NCBI GenBank assembly: GCA_027592275.1
Contig: JAQCKF010000017.1
Location: 1 to 64,000 of the forward strand
Length of the DNA: 64,000 nucleotides
Source: Pseudomonadota bacterium
GTDB lineage: Bacteria; Pseudomonadota; Gammaproteobacteria; Pseudomonadales; Pseudohongiellaceae
Direction of reading: 5' to 3'
In this document: piece after piece, positions 53,891-63,505 of the stretch
How the letters are laid out: every line of letters starts with the position of its first letter
Position numbering within the stretch: the first letter of the stretch is position 1
Notes under the pieces: generated by a model
Databases searched by the model: none
What the model saw: only the letters and a program-made list of their open reading frames with translations
Told to the model about the DNA's origin: nothing
Translations under genes and position numbers: made by a program

Positions 53891-55573
53891 CTAAGGCGTA
53901 GGCCCTATGTAGATTTCCTGCCAATTGATCACCCTGTCGTGGCCTCTATAACTACCAAAGTTAATCTGGCCACGGGGGTTGTTGACATAGCTCCCATCTT
54001 CAATCTCGTCCAGGACATCGATCTCAACAGTTGAGCGCCAGTCATAGGACAGAAAGTCCAGAGGATACGGTAGATCCGGATCAAACAAGTTAAACTCTAC
54101 TAAGACACTACCCTCGAAACCTTCACCTGGAGCGGAAGTAATCAGCGGGCGGTCATCGTCCACATTATCTAAATTCGCATCAACACCGGATGACTCGCCA
54201 GTTAGCCCACCGCTGATGCTGATAATAATATTGCTGTCGGCAATCACTGCAGCGTTCTCGATGACAGTCTCGCCGTCATCTTGACCATCTGAGTCGCCAT
54301 CCAAAACACCTTCCCAAGAGTCGTCAACATAGAAAGCTGAGCGCAGTGTCGCGTCATCCTCCGAGGCGTCGTAAGTTAGAATGGTGCAGCTATCGAGTGT
54401 ATTCGTTGCCCAATCACTCCCGTTCCAATATTCAATTCTAAACGGTATCGCCAAGTCCTCAGTTTCCGGACCAAAGGCATTGTCGATCATCAATCTGCCA
54501 TAACGGAAAGTTTCAGTTGCTACAAGCGCCACGTCATCCGCAAGCGGCCCGATCTCATCTAGGTCTATGTCTAATTCCAGAACAGCTCCGTCGCTATCGG
54601 ATGTAGTCAAGCCTATGCTGAGTGTTATGTAGGGGCCATCTTCCGATCCATCAGCCTGCCTGTTAAAGACTAAATTACCACCTAGCAATCCAATGCCTAA
54701 ATTCGATTCGGCAATTGCTGCACCCGGCCATGATATATCGGGATCACTAGTACCAAAGGCCCGACGCGTTGACAGATCGTTGTCCACACCTACCAATTCT
54801 TCGAAGATGAAAAAACTACCTTCTGGCAGATTGGCGGCTTCCAGCTTCGCGAAGTCAGTAGCGCCCGCGCCTCCAACGTAATTCCTCGTGCGAACTCCCA
54901 GAGCGTTCTGTGCCTCTAGCAGCGCGCTTACTTGAAACTCTTCACCCATATAAGTGAAGGCACTAATGGGATCGATGCACATCATAGTTGGCGTGCTGGC
55001 GGCTTGTATTCTGGATAGTATTGCACCGGCAGAGAGCTCAAAGGTAGCGGGATAGAAACGGCCTACATCGCGAACATGGCCAGTTAATTGGGTATTCGAC
55101 GAGAGGTAGTCTGCAGGGGCGTTTGCTAAATCCAACAAGACAGCTTCGAGATCGATAATGCCCACTTCATCAAAAGTCATGGTATGCGTCTGCGCACCAT
55201 TCGTGAAGCTTGTGAAATCTGTATCAGTAAGAGTGCAAAAGCCACCTGGCGGTGCTGCCACTACTACTGGCGCGGTAGTTGTGGAGCTAATCTGAATTTT
55301 GTAGCCACCCGCTGTGGTGTCAGCTCCAAAATTTGGAGTTACCAGATTATCCCAGAGCTGGGAATCCGTGTCGGGTATGCCATCGGGCAAACCATCAATA
55401 GTAATATCCCCAGGCCCATCAATTTGATCGTCGCCTGTCTGGTACCGGATTCCTTGAACGCGCGTATTAAAGCCGACAGCTGCCACGGCAAATCCACTTC
55501 CAGTTGCATCCAAAGCGTAAGAATCATCAAGAATACCGTTTAAGCTACTAAATTCTAAAACAAAATGCTGCAA
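53891..55573 (-). CDS. MshQ-like DUF6701 protein, N-terminally truncated
   Basis: The 560-residue frame matches the C-terminal DUF6701 region of MshQ-type proteins from MSHA type IV pilus clusters. Blocks are DVGRFYPATFEL, AFTYMGEEFQVSALLEAQNALG, TRNYVGGAGATDF, FRYGRLMIDNAFGPETEDLAIP, the PLDFLSYDW region and the ending PRGQINFGSYRGHDRVINW. Full proteins have 1000 or more residues with a signal peptide and a LamG-like N-terminus; here there is none. The only start is TTG at 55573, directly after an in-frame TGA, with no ribosome-binding site. It is best read as a 5'-deleted remnant of an MSHA cluster whose other genes are gone from this place, although the long open frame suggests a recent event. 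Confidence 0.7.
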   Translation of the reverse strand: MQHFVLEFSSLNGILDDSYALDATGSGFAVAAVGFNTRVQGIRYQTGDDQIDGPGDITIDGLPDGIPDTDSQLWDNLVTPNFGADTTAGGYKIQISSTTTAPVVVAAPPGGFCTLTDTDFTSFTNGAQTHTMTFDEVGIIDLEAVLLDLANAPADYLSSNTQLTGHVRDVGRFYPATFELSAGAILSRIQAASTPTMMCIDPISAFTYMGEEFQVSALLEAQNALGVRTRNYVGGAGATDFAKLEAANLPEGSFFIFEELVGVDNDLSTRRAFGTSDPDISWPGAAIAESNLGIGLLGGNLVFNRQADGSEDGPYITLSIGLTTSDSDGAVLELDIDLDEIGPLADDVALVATETFRYGRLMIDNAFGPETEDLAIPFRIEYWNGSDWATNTLDSCTILTYDASEDDATLRSAFYVDDSWEGVLDGDSDGQDDGETVIENAAVIADSNIIISISGGLTGESSGVDANLDNVDDDRPLITSAPGEGFEGSVLVEFNLFDPDLPYPLDFLSYDWRSTVEIDVLDEIEDGSYVNNPRGQINFGSYRGHDRVINWQEIYIGPTP

Positions 55574-55737
55574 TCAGTGGGATAAACTAGGGATAATATG
55601 AATAGGCTTGGGAAGAAGTGCCTGCTCAGTCACAATTCTTCGGGCAAAAGCGGGAAGGTTTCGAATAGCCAGGCTCCCCAAATAGCCTCGATTGTAATAA
55701 TTGTTAAGTGAACGCTGTCTACTAAACTGGTGAATTT

Positions 55738-56202
55738 TTGATCAACATCGTGCTTTTTGAGCCTGAAATACCTCCAAACACCGGAAATATTATCCGTTTA
55801 GCTGCAAATACAGGTTCACACCTGCACCTAATAAAGCCCTATGGCTTCGATCTCGATGATAAGAGAATGCGTAGGGCAGGGCTGGATTATCACGAATTTG
55901 CTGGTATTTCGCAATATGAGGACTGGCAAGACTTCATGCGCCAGCAGGGTGAGAATCGACTGCTTGGAATTAGCACCAAAGCCACAATGCACTACAGCGA
56001 ATACCGCTTTGAAGAGGGGGATTTCCTGATATTCGGGCCGGAGACCCGCGGTTTACCAGATAAGATCAGAGAACAGCTAGGCCCAGCGAACCTTCTGAGA
56101 ATACCGATGTTGCCCAACAGTCGTAGCTTGAATCTTTCCAATGCCACAGCTGTCGTAGTATACGAAGCCTGGCGTCAGCTAGGCTTCGCTGCAGGTAACT
56201 AA
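55738..56202 (+). CDS. trmL: tRNA (cytidine/uridine-2'-O-)-methyltransferase TrmL
   Basis: TrmL methylates the ribose at wobble position 34 of the two tRNA-Leu species with CAA or UAA anticodons. The 154-residue SPOUT protein begins [25 protein letters not shown] and has [19 protein letters not shown]. Motif 2 FGPETRGLP (about 101-109) and motif 3 [22 protein letters not shown] (the C-terminal trefoil knot that binds SAM) are present. The start is TTG at 55738. It diverges from the MshQ-like remnant and is convergent with secB. Confidence 0.94.
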   Translation: MINIVLFEPEIPPNTGNIIRLAANTGSHLHLIKPYGFDLDDKRMRRAGLDYHEFAGISQYEDWQDFMRQQGENRLLGISTKATMHYSEYRFEEGDFLIFGPETRGLPDKIREQLGPANLLRIPMLPNSRSLNLSNATAVVVYEAWRQLGFAAGN

Positions 56203-56207
56203 GCTTC

Positions 56208-56735
56208 TTAGCTTGCCAGTTCGGGTGCGGAAGCTTCGCCGTTGGCGTTAGCGTTAGCCTCAGCAGCCTGTTTTTGCTGTGCATACAGCGCATCAAAATT
56301 GATTGGAGCTAGCATAAGCGCAGGAAAACTACCCTTCACCACTAGTGAATCGATAGCCTCTCGAGCATACGGGAAGAGAATATTTGGACAAACGGTAGCC
56401 AATAACTGCTCTAATTGAACATCGTCGAAGTCTTTGGCAGTGAATACGCCAGCTTGATGCACTTCCACTACGAATCCCGGCTCCTCTTCGAGTGTCGCCT
56501 CAACTGTAAGCACCAAAACCACTTCGAAAACGTTATCCTGAATCTTGGAGTTTTTCGTCTTAATATCGAAGTTGATTTTCGGCTGCCATTGCCCCTGGAA
56601 TACCGCAGGACTGCGTGGAGATTCGAAAGAAGAATCTTTCAAATAGATGCGCTGCAAGGCGAATTGTGGGCCCTCGGGCTGGTCTGCAGCAGGTGCTGCA
56701 ACAGTTTCTGCGTTGTTTCCTTCATTCTCTGCCAT
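56208..56735 (-). CDS. secB: Protein-export chaperone SecB
   Basis: SecB holds preproteins unfolded and hands them to SecA. The 175-residue protein has the core (about 20-160) with FALQRIYLKDSSFESP, VFEVVLVLTVEAT, the GVFTAKDFDDVQLEQLLATVCPNILFPYAREAI stretch (read here in parts: AGVFTAKDF and CPNILFPYARE) and FPALMLAPINFDALY. N- and C-terminal tails are low-complexity. It is preceded by a rhodanese gene in the same direction, as in enterics, but grxC, which often lies between them, is absent. Confidence 0.96.
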   Translation of the reverse strand: MAENEGNNAETVAAPAADQPEGPQFALQRIYLKDSSFESPRSPAVFQGQWQPKINFDIKTKNSKIQDNVFEVVLVLTVEATLEEEPGFVVEVHQAGVFTAKDFDDVQLEQLLATVCPNILFPYAREAIDSLVVKGSFPALMLAPINFDALYAQQKQAAEANANANGEASAPELAS

Positions 56736-56792
56736 GATTAATCCTATGTATTTACAGTCTTATTTACAGTCAATTGTGTGAGCTTATCAAAT

Positions 56793-57206
56793 CTAGACGA
56801 CCAATGGCATGGACTGAGCCTTCCACTCGGTCACTCCACCGGACAGCTTGTAAACCTGCTCGTGCCCCGCCTCTTGAATCTTCTTCGCCGCCTCACCAGA
56901 TTGCTGGCCTAATTTGCAGACCACGATTACTGGCTTCTCTTGATGCTTCTTCAGTTCTGTCATCCGCTGATCTATTTTTGCAAGAGGAATATTGATAGAG
57001 CCTACGATGTGCCCGGCTTCAAACTCCTTCTTGTCACGGACGTCCACAACTATGGCATCGCTACGATTGATGAGCATAACCGCCTGCTGTGGCCCTACTC
57101 CCTTGCTGCCAGTACGCTGATGGTAGAAGACGATAGCCGCAAACGAAACCAACCAGAGGCTGGATAGCAGGAGGTGATTGCCAATAAATTCTAAAAATTG
57201 CGCCAT
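56793..57206 (-). CDS. Membrane-anchored rhodanese-like protein (YibN type)
   Basis: The 137-residue protein has an N-terminal membrane helix (about 8-28, LLLSSLWLVSFAAIVFYH) followed by a single rhodanese domain (about 45-135). The active-site loop has the catalytic Cys in VVCKLGQQSG, with conserved VVDVRDKKEFEAGHIVGSINIP before it and LSGGVTEWKAQ after it. The same arrangement, next to secB and divergent from gpmI, is that of E. coli yibN. The physiological sulfur donor or acceptor is unknown. Confidence 0.88.
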   Translation of the reverse strand: MAQFLEFIGNHLLLSSLWLVSFAAIVFYHQRTGSKGVGPQQAVMLINRSDAIVVDVRDKKEFEAGHIVGSINIPLAKIDQRMTELKKHQEKPVIVVCKLGQQSGEAAKKIQEAGHEQVYKLSGGVTEWKAQSMPLVV

Positions 57207-57488
57207 TATCTTCTCAGTATTTCTAAACTGGCTCGCGCGCCAGGGGCTCTATCTGATTCTATTGCGCACGCACCCAAGTAAAAGTGGCGCCGCAAAAAAG
57301 GGTGCAAGTATACACGTGTCCTGCAGCTTTAAGAAGGTCTCACGCAGACAACTAGGGCCCCGAAGTCCGATTGCCAGATCATGATAAGTAGATTACGCGC
57401 ACGGCCCAAGCTTCTCGCTATGAATATCGCTTTCAAGGATAATGGCGTCTTCAGTTAGCGAGCTAAAGACAGGACTTAGAAGCACCCC

Positions 57489-59042
57489 ATGAGCGATTTC
57501 GACAGCAGTAAGAAGAAGACCGCAGTACTTCTAATTTTGGATGGCTGGGGCCATCGCGAAGAAACCAGCAGCAACGCCATCCATAGCGCGAACAGCCCAA
57601 TGTGGGATTCACTGTGGGATGGCAAGCCACACACCCTGATCAATACCTCAGGCAAGTCGGTCGGACTCCCAGCCGGGCAGATGGGCAATTCCGAAGTAGG
57701 CCACATGAATCTAGGCGCTGGCCGAGTTGTCTACCAGAGCCTAACTCGAATCGACAAAGACATAGAAGAAGGCACCTTCTTCTCAAATCCTGTTCTGACT
57801 GGTGCCGTGCAGAAGGCTATCGATGCTGATTCAGCGCTGCACATTTTCGGACTCATGTCCGGCGGCGGAATTCACAGCCACGAAGACCAAATTATAGCCA
57901 TGATCGAACTCGCGATTCGTAATGGCGCGCCTAAGATATTTCTACACGCGTTCTTGGATGGACGCGATACACCTCCGCGCAGCGCACTTCCCTCTCTGCT
58001 GCGTGCGGAAAAGACACTACTAGGCTCTAGCAAGGGACGCGTTGCATCAATCTGCGGCCGCTTCTATGCCATGGACAGAGACAATCGCTGGGACCGCGTC
58101 CAACCAGCCTACGACCTGCTCACGCAGGCTAAAGCAGAATTTCATTCCGACGATGTTACCGCTGCGGTAGAAGCAGCTTATCAACGTGGCGAAGACGATG
58201 AATTTGTTCAAGCAAGTCTGGTAGGTTCTGAATCCGATGCACCCGCGACAGTTTCCGACGGCGACGTTGTCGTGTTCATGAATTTTCGCGCCGACCGTGC
58301 ACGAGAAATTACTCGCGCATTTGTCGACGAAGATTTCGATGGATTTCAGCGCAGCGTTAAACCCAAGCTCAGCGAATTCGTAACGCTTACCGAATACGCG
58401 GCAAACATTCCTGCGAGCTGCGCCTATCCGCCAAATAAGCTCGACAACGTGCTTGGACAATATTTGGCCGATCAGAACAAAACTCAATTACGTATCGCAG
58501 AAACTGAAAAATACGCACACGTTACCTTCTTTTTTAATGGTGGCCGTGAGGAACCATTCAACAACGAAGATCGCATTCTGATTCCATCGCCAGATGTAAA
58601 AACTTACGACCTGCAACCTGAGATGTCTGCCTTCGAACTCACTGACGCACTAGTATCGGCGATACGCTCACAAAAATATGACGCGATCATCTGCAACTAC
58701 GCCAATGGCGACATGGTAGGACACACGGGAGATTTCGATGCAGCGGTGAAGGCTGTAGAAGCTGTAGATAAATGCCTGGAACAGATCGTTGCTGCGGCTG
58801 AAGAATCAGGCGCCGAGTTACTGATCACAGCAGACCACGGCAACGTAGAGCAGATGCTGGATCCGAAAACCAACCAGCCGCTTACCTCGCACACCAGCGG
58901 TCCCGTTCCTCTGGTATATGTAGGGACTAGCGGCCGACAATTCATCAGTGCTGGCAGTCTTTCAGATCTTGCCCCTACACTTCTCTCCTTATTAGACATG
59001 CCAATACCAGTCGAGATGACCGGAAAAATCCTTCTAGACTAA
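57489..59042 (+). CDS. gpmI: Cofactor-independent phosphoglycerate mutase
   Basis: GpmI (GpmM) interconverts 3- and 2-phosphoglycerate using manganese, without 2,3-bisphosphoglycerate. The 517-residue protein has ILDGWGHRE (Asp metal ligand) and the phospho-accepting Ser68 in [14 protein letters not shown]. It also has [11 protein letters not shown], the [11 protein letters not shown] substrate site, [10 protein letters not shown] (metal ligands) and [11 protein letters not shown] near the end. All ligands are present. It begins the rightward gpmI-envC-ctpA run conserved in gammaproteobacteria. Confidence 0.97.
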   Translation: MSDFDSSKKKTAVLLILDGWGHREETSSNAIHSANSPMWDSLWDGKPHTLINTSGKSVGLPAGQMGNSEVGHMNLGAGRVVYQSLTRIDKDIEEGTFFSNPVLTGAVQKAIDADSALHIFGLMSGGGIHSHEDQIIAMIELAIRNGAPKIFLHAFLDGRDTPPRSALPSLLRAEKTLLGSSKGRVASICGRFYAMDRDNRWDRVQPAYDLLTQAKAEFHSDDVTAAVEAAYQRGEDDEFVQASLVGSESDAPATVSDGDVVVFMNFRADRAREITRAFVDEDFDGFQRSVKPKLSEFVTLTEYAANIPASCAYPPNKLDNVLGQYLADQNKTQLRIAETEKYAHVTFFFNGGREEPFNNEDRILIPSPDVKTYDLQPEMSAFELTDALVSAIRSQKYDAIICNYANGDMVGHTGDFDAAVKAVEAVDKCLEQIVAAAEESGAELLITADHGNVEQMLDPKTNQPLTSHTSGPVPLVYVGTSGRQFISAGSLSDLAPTLLSLLDMPIPVEMTGKILLD

Positions 59043-59086
59043 GCTAAAGTTTCGAGTTAGCGAACCAGCGATAACATTGCCATTCG

Positions 59087-60289
59087 ATGAAACAGTTACT
59101 GCGAAAAACTAATTTGGTAATGAAGTTGGCTCTGGGACTTTCTGCTATCTTTTTTTGTGCCTGGTCATTCATTCCAATCAATGCCGCCGAGAGCAGCGAA
59201 GAAGCACAACAAGAACTAGCCGCAGTTGGCAACGCGATTGGTGAAATTCAATCTTGGCTCAGTGAAGCCAAGTCCGCGCAGTCAATTGAGGTTCAGAACC
59301 TACAACAAGCAGATTTACAGATTTCCACACTCAGCCAATCAATTACTGCAACTCAAGCAGCCTTGGCCGAAACCGAATCTAAAATTGCATCCCTCTCACG
59401 AGAAGCAGACCAGTTGAGTAGTGAAAAAAACGCGCAAATTAAAATCCTCGAACAGGCTATTCGCACCGCGTACATGGCAGGCAATCAAAGCGCCATAGAA
59501 CTCCTGTTAAACCAAGAAGACATTTCTAAGAGCGCGCGCATGCTCCACTACCATCGACTTTTTACACAGGCACAACTGGACAGCATCGCATCATTTCAGA
59601 AAACCCTAGACGAAGTTCAGACGGTTAATGAACAACTAGAATCCAATGCTGCCGATCTCGAAACCGAACAACTAACGCTGAGTGATTCCCTACAGAGCCT
59701 CAATGACTCTAAAATCGAGCGCGAACTTGCTCTCACTCAATTGCGCGCCGACATTGCATCGCGTAGCTCCCAACTGGAGCAGCTAGAAATCGATCAAGCG
59801 CAGTTGCAGGATCTGGTAGAGCAAATCAATCGCGCCGTCGCAGACATTCCAGTGGCCATGCAGCGCTCTCCATTCGATTCGCAACTCGGCAAGCTTCCAA
59901 TGCCCGTTACTGGACAGATTACTGATCGCTTTGGCTCGCGCTACGGCGAGGGAAATCTGACCCGGCAAGGAATAACAATAGCTGTGAGCGAAGGCACTCC
60001 CGTTCAGGTAATACATCCTGGCCGCGTAGTGTTCTCCGACTGGCTAAGAGGCACCGGCCTACTGGTAATCGTTGACCATGGCTCCGGCTATATGTCTCTA
60101 TATGGCGCAAATCAGGCACTATCGAAGAAGGCTGGCGACTGGGTAGACACCGGAGATATTGTGTCAACTTCGGGCATGGCCAATGAACTGACAGGAAATC
60201 AAAGAAACAGCCAGCCCAGCCCAGGCATGTATTTCGAGATACGCCATCATGGCGAGGCTCAAAACCCAGCCCTATGGTTCTCCGAGTGA
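59087..60289 (+). CDS. envC: EnvC-like murein hydrolase activator
   Basis: EnvC-type proteins activate periplasmic amidases at the division site. The 400-residue protein has a signal peptide (about 1-35, LVMKLALGLSAIFFCAW...INA-AE). A long coiled coil (about 38-250) follows, then a C-terminal LytM (peptidase M23) domain (about 280-400). The domain is degenerate: the first zinc ligand stretch is GITIAVSEG without His, and HxH is replaced by MYFEIRHH. As in E. coli EnvC it therefore probably has no hydrolase activity of its own. It lies between gpmI and ctpA as usual. Confidence 0.92.
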   Translation: MKQLLRKTNLVMKLALGLSAIFFCAWSFIPINAAESSEEAQQELAAVGNAIGEIQSWLSEAKSAQSIEVQNLQQADLQISTLSQSITATQAALAETESKIASLSREADQLSSEKNAQIKILEQAIRTAYMAGNQSAIELLLNQEDISKSARMLHYHRLFTQAQLDSIASFQKTLDEVQTVNEQLESNAADLETEQLTLSDSLQSLNDSKIERELALTQLRADIASRSSQLEQLEIDQAQLQDLVEQINRAVADIPVAMQRSPFDSQLGKLPMPVTGQITDRFGSRYGEGNLTRQGITIAVSEGTPVQVIHPGRVVFSDWLRGTGLLVIVDHGSGYMSLYGANQALSKKAGDWVDTGDIVSTSGMANELTGNQRNSQPSPGMYFEIRHHGEAQNPALWFSE

Positions 60290-60300
60290 AATATTCTCCC

Positions 60301-60340
60301 CGATGAGCCTTTCTCGTCCTATGTGAGGACAGTCTCATCG
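60301..60340. repeat. Nested hairpin between envC and ctpA
   Basis: An outer pair CGATGAG/CTCATCG and an inner pair GTCCT/AGGAC form a two-part stem just after envC. A T-run is lacking. It may be an RNA processing or stability element or a weak terminator. Confidence 0.4.
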
Positions 60341-60468
60341 AATTTGCCTATTTAGGAATAAACTGAAACACTAGGATTAATCGTATATACATCTACCAAA
60401 GGCCGAAAGACCGTCACCTCAAACCGCCAAAACGGCCTTAACAGGCAAAGAATAATCAGGATTTAGCT

Positions 60469-61866
60469 ATGAATTTTGTCCCATCTGCATTGCCACTTTT
60501 CTCAGCGAAGAATCACCTATCTGCACTGGCCGTAGCGAAGCTTTCCCTGTCGCTGCTGCTAGGCTTGGCCCTGCCAACACAGGCGAGTGCCCAGGACCGA
60601 CAGGAAACACTGCCGCTTCCCTTGAATGAAGTAAGAATGTTTACTGAAGCCCTCGACCGCATTCGCATGTCCTATGTAGAAGAGGTCGACGATCAGACGC
60701 TATTGGAAAACGCGATTCGCGGGATGCTCGCAGGTCTCGACCCACACTCCTCCTATATGGCAGGCGCAGATTTCGACCTACTGGAAGAATCAACTACTGG
60801 CGAGTTCGGCGGGCTAGGCGTTGAAGTTGGTCGCGAGGATGGTTACATTCGAGTTATCAGCCCTATCGACGACTCTCCAGCTGATCGCGCAGGTATTAAG
60901 GCTGGCGATCTCATAATCCAAATAGACAGTAAACCCCTTCGAGAAATGCTGCCCGAGGAAGCGGCGCAGATGATGCGCGGCGCACCCGGTACCGATGTCA
61001 CCGTTACTATTGCCAGAGAAGGGCAAGAGCCTTTCGACGTGACTATAACGCGCGAAATCATCGCCACCACTAGTGTGCGCAGCCGAATGATTGCTCCGGG
61101 CTATGCTTACTTACGCATCTCGCAGTTCCGCGTAAACACCGGCAACGAGCTCGAAGAAGAAATCGAAGAATTGATTGCAGAAAACACAGCCATCGATCAG
61201 CCCATCAAGGGCATGGTATTAGACCTACGCAACAATCCCGGCGGAATACTGCAGGCTTCTGTAGGCGTGGTTGATGCATTCATCAATGAAGGGCGAATCG
61301 TGTACACCGAGGGTCGGTTAGAACAGACCGGTCTAGATTTTTCTGCGACGCGCAAAACAGTGGCCGGCGACGTGCCATTAGTCGTTCTAATAAACAACGG
61401 CTCCGCATCAGCTTCAGAGATCGTAGCCGGCGCTCTACAGGATCATGGACGCGCGATCATCATGGGTACACGCAGCTTCGGCAAAGGGTCCGTCCAGACC
61501 GTATTGCCATTGGACGATAGACGCGCGATAAAACTAACTACTTCGTTGTACTTCACGCCAAGCGGTCGATCGATTCAGGCACAGGGCATCGAACCGGACA
61601 TCATCGTTGAAGAGGCATTCGTTACGCGGCGCTCTACCAACGTAATGCAGTACAACGAATCGGATCTAGATGGTCACTTGGGAAATGGCAACGGCCCAGG
61701 TTCAGAGAACGCGAGACTCGCTCAAGCGCTGATCTCAGCCGAGGAAGTATTAGTCAATGACTACCCCTTGAACGAGGCACTAAATGTACTTAAGGGCATT
61801 AATGCATTCAAGCCAGCTCGGGCAAGCAACACAACGGGCTCTTTCGCTCAGAGCGATTTAAACTAA
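60469..61866 (+). CDS. ctpA: Carboxyl-terminal processing protease CtpA (S41 family)
   Basis: This 465-residue periplasmic serine protease trims C-termini of envelope proteins. It has a signal peptide (about 1-42, SLLLGLALPTQASA-QD) and the N-terminal dimerisation helices with EVDDQTLLENAIRGMLAGLDPHS. A PDZ domain follows (about 105-180, GLGVEVGREDG and PADRAGIKAGDLI). In the S41 core the catalytic Ser is in NNGSASASEI and the Lys in SFGKGSVQT. It follows envC, the usual partner locus. Confidence 0.96.
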   Translation: MNFVPSALPLFSAKNHLSALAVAKLSLSLLLGLALPTQASAQDRQETLPLPLNEVRMFTEALDRIRMSYVEEVDDQTLLENAIRGMLAGLDPHSSYMAGADFDLLEESTTGEFGGLGVEVGREDGYIRVISPIDDSPADRAGIKAGDLIIQIDSKPLREMLPEEAAQMMRGAPGTDVTVTIAREGQEPFDVTITREIIATTSVRSRMIAPGYAYLRISQFRVNTGNELEEEIEELIAENTAIDQPIKGMVLDLRNNPGGILQASVGVVDAFINEGRIVYTEGRLEQTGLDFSATRKTVAGDVPLVVLINNGSASASEIVAGALQDHGRAIIMGTRSFGKGSVQTVLPLDDRRAIKLTTSLYFTPSGRSIQAQGIEPDIIVEEAFVTRRSTNVMQYNESDLDGHLGNGNGPGSENARLAQALISAEEVLVNDYPLNEALNVLKGINAFKPARASNTTGSFAQSDLN

Positions 61867-61910
61867 ATCGGTTTAGGAAGGGCTAGAAATTTAGTGCAAG
61901 GAATAGAGGC

Positions 61911-62684
61911 CTAAAGTCGAACTTCGATTCCCTTGTCCGCCATATACTGCTTCGCTTCCTGGATGGAATATTCCTGAAAGTGAAAGATGCTAGCAGCCAA
62001 CACCGCATCGGCCTCACCCTCCAACACACCATCTACCAAATGCTGAAGATTCCCCACACCACCGGACGCAATTAGCGGCACTTGCACAGCACGACTCACT
62101 TCACGATTGAGCTCCAGATCGAACCCACTCTTCGTGCCATCTCGATCCATGCTAGTTAGCAATATCTCACCTGCACCAAAACTCACCATGCGCTTAACCC
62201 ACGCAATGGCGTCAATGCCTGTTGACTTGCGACCACCATGAGTGAATATTTCCCACTTCGGCGGCTCGCCATCGATAGATACCCGCTTCGCATCGACCGC
62301 AACTACAATGCATTGCGACCCGAAACGTTCTGCTGCCTCACGAACAAATTCCGGATTGACGACCGCTGCGGTATTGATCCCGACCTTATCCGCTCCGGCG
62401 TTTAACATGGTGCGAATATCTTCCAGCGTGCGTATGCCGCCGCCAACAGTTAGAGGAATAAATACCTGGCTGGCAATCGCCTCGACTGTGTGAACAGTCG
62501 TCTCTCTCCCCTCGTGGCTAGCAGTGATATCCAGAAAGGTAATCTCATCGGCACCAGCATCGCAGTAGCGCTTGGACACTTCGACAGGGTCTCCGGCGTC
62601 ACGGATATCAAGAAACTTGACGCCTTTTACAACGCGTCCATTATCGCAATCGAGACAGGGGATTATTCGTTTAGCTAGGGCCAT
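61911..62684 (-). CDS. hisF: Imidazole glycerol phosphate synthase subunit HisF
   Basis: HisF is the cyclase barrel that turns PRFAR plus ammonia from HisH into imidazole glycerol phosphate and AICAR. The 257-residue barrel begins [21 protein letters not shown] with catalytic Asp11. [10 protein letters not shown] and the KVGINTAAV strand follow, then Asp130 in AVDAKR and [10 protein letters not shown] at the second phosphate site. It follows hisA by 27 bases in the same leftward unit (hisH-hisA-hisF). Confidence 0.97.
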   Translation of the reverse strand: MALAKRIIPCLDCDNGRVVKGVKFLDIRDAGDPVEVSKRYCDAGADEITFLDITASHEGRETTVHTVEAIASQVFIPLTVGGGIRTLEDIRTMLNAGADKVGINTAAVVNPEFVREAAERFGSQCIVVAVDAKRVSIDGEPPKWEIFTHGGRKSTGIDAIAWVKRMVSFGAGEILLTSMDRDGTKSGFDLELNREVSRAVQVPLIASGGVGNLQHLVDGVLEGEADAVLAASIFHFQEYSIQEAKQYMADKGIEVRL

Positions 62685-62711
62685 CTTAGAAATTCTTCCA
62701 ATTGCTGCTAA

Positions 62712-63452
62712 TTATTCGTCACAGAGTTGCTGAGCGAGCGCAAGGTCGAGACTACCTTCGTAGATTGCACGCCCCGTTATTACACCCATAATTCCACCGC
62801 CGGTGGAGGCTTCGGAGGCCTCGCGAATCGCAGCAATATCAGCTAATTTACTAACTCCACCGGAAGCTATGATCGGAATAGGCGAGTGATCCGCCAACTC
62901 TTTAGTCGCCTCAATGTTTACACCGCCCATCATGCCATCACAGTTAATATCGGTGTAGACGATTGCTGCCACGCCATAATCCGCGAATTTTTCCGCTAGA
63001 GTGACAGCAGAAACATCGGACACATCCGCCCAACCTTCTGTTGCCACCATGCCTTCGATAGCGTCGATACCGACGATAACTCTACCTGGATAGGCTTCAC
63101 ATGCCTCTTTTACGAATTCAGGCTTCTTCACCGCCTGTGTGCCAATAATCACATGACTAACACCCGCGTTAATATAGAACTCAACGTTCTCCATACTTCG
63201 AATGCCGCCACCAATCTGAATCGGTAAATCGGGATAGGTGGCAGCGATCTTGGTGATAATCTCAGCATTAACTGGAGTACCGGCGAAAGCGCCGTTAAGA
63301 TCAACAATGTGCAGGCGTCGCGCACCTTTAGCCTTCCAAATACCGGCCATGCTCACAGGGTCATCAGAAAAAACCGTAGAGTCTTCCATACGCCCCTGCT
63401 TGAGGCGGACACACTGACCATCTTTCAAATCTATTGCTGGTATGACTAACAT
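62712..63452 (-). CDS. hisA: ProFAR isomerase HisA
   Basis: HisA performs the Amadori rearrangement of ProFAR to PRFAR in histidine synthesis. The 246-residue barrel begins [20 protein letters not shown] with catalytic Asp8. [32 protein letters not shown] (read in two parts: QIGGGIRS and YINAG) and the second catalytic Asp in [12 protein letters not shown] follow. The C-terminal phosphate site is IASGGVSKL. It is 53 bases after hisH. Confidence 0.97.
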   Translation of the reverse strand: MLVIPAIDLKDGQCVRLKQGRMEDSTVFSDDPVSMAGIWKAKGARRLHIVDLNGAFAGTPVNAEIITKIAATYPDLPIQIGGGIRSMENVEFYINAGVSHVIIGTQAVKKPEFVKEACEAYPGRVIVGIDAIEGMVATEGWADVSDVSAVTLAEKFADYGVAAIVYTDINCDGMMGGVNIEATKELADHSPIPIIASGGVSKLADIAAIREASEASTGGGIMGVITGRAIYEGSLDLALAQQLCDE

Positions 63453-63505
63453 TTCATTACTCTTAAACTAGGTTCAAACTTATAAGTTGGTTTGTATCTA
63501 AAGTG

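Noticed and set aside
55574-55737. N-terminal part of the MshQ-like gene continuing upstream of 55573
   Set aside because: The same frame is open beyond the TGA for about 50 codons, but that stretch shows no resemblance to MshQ, so it was not joined.
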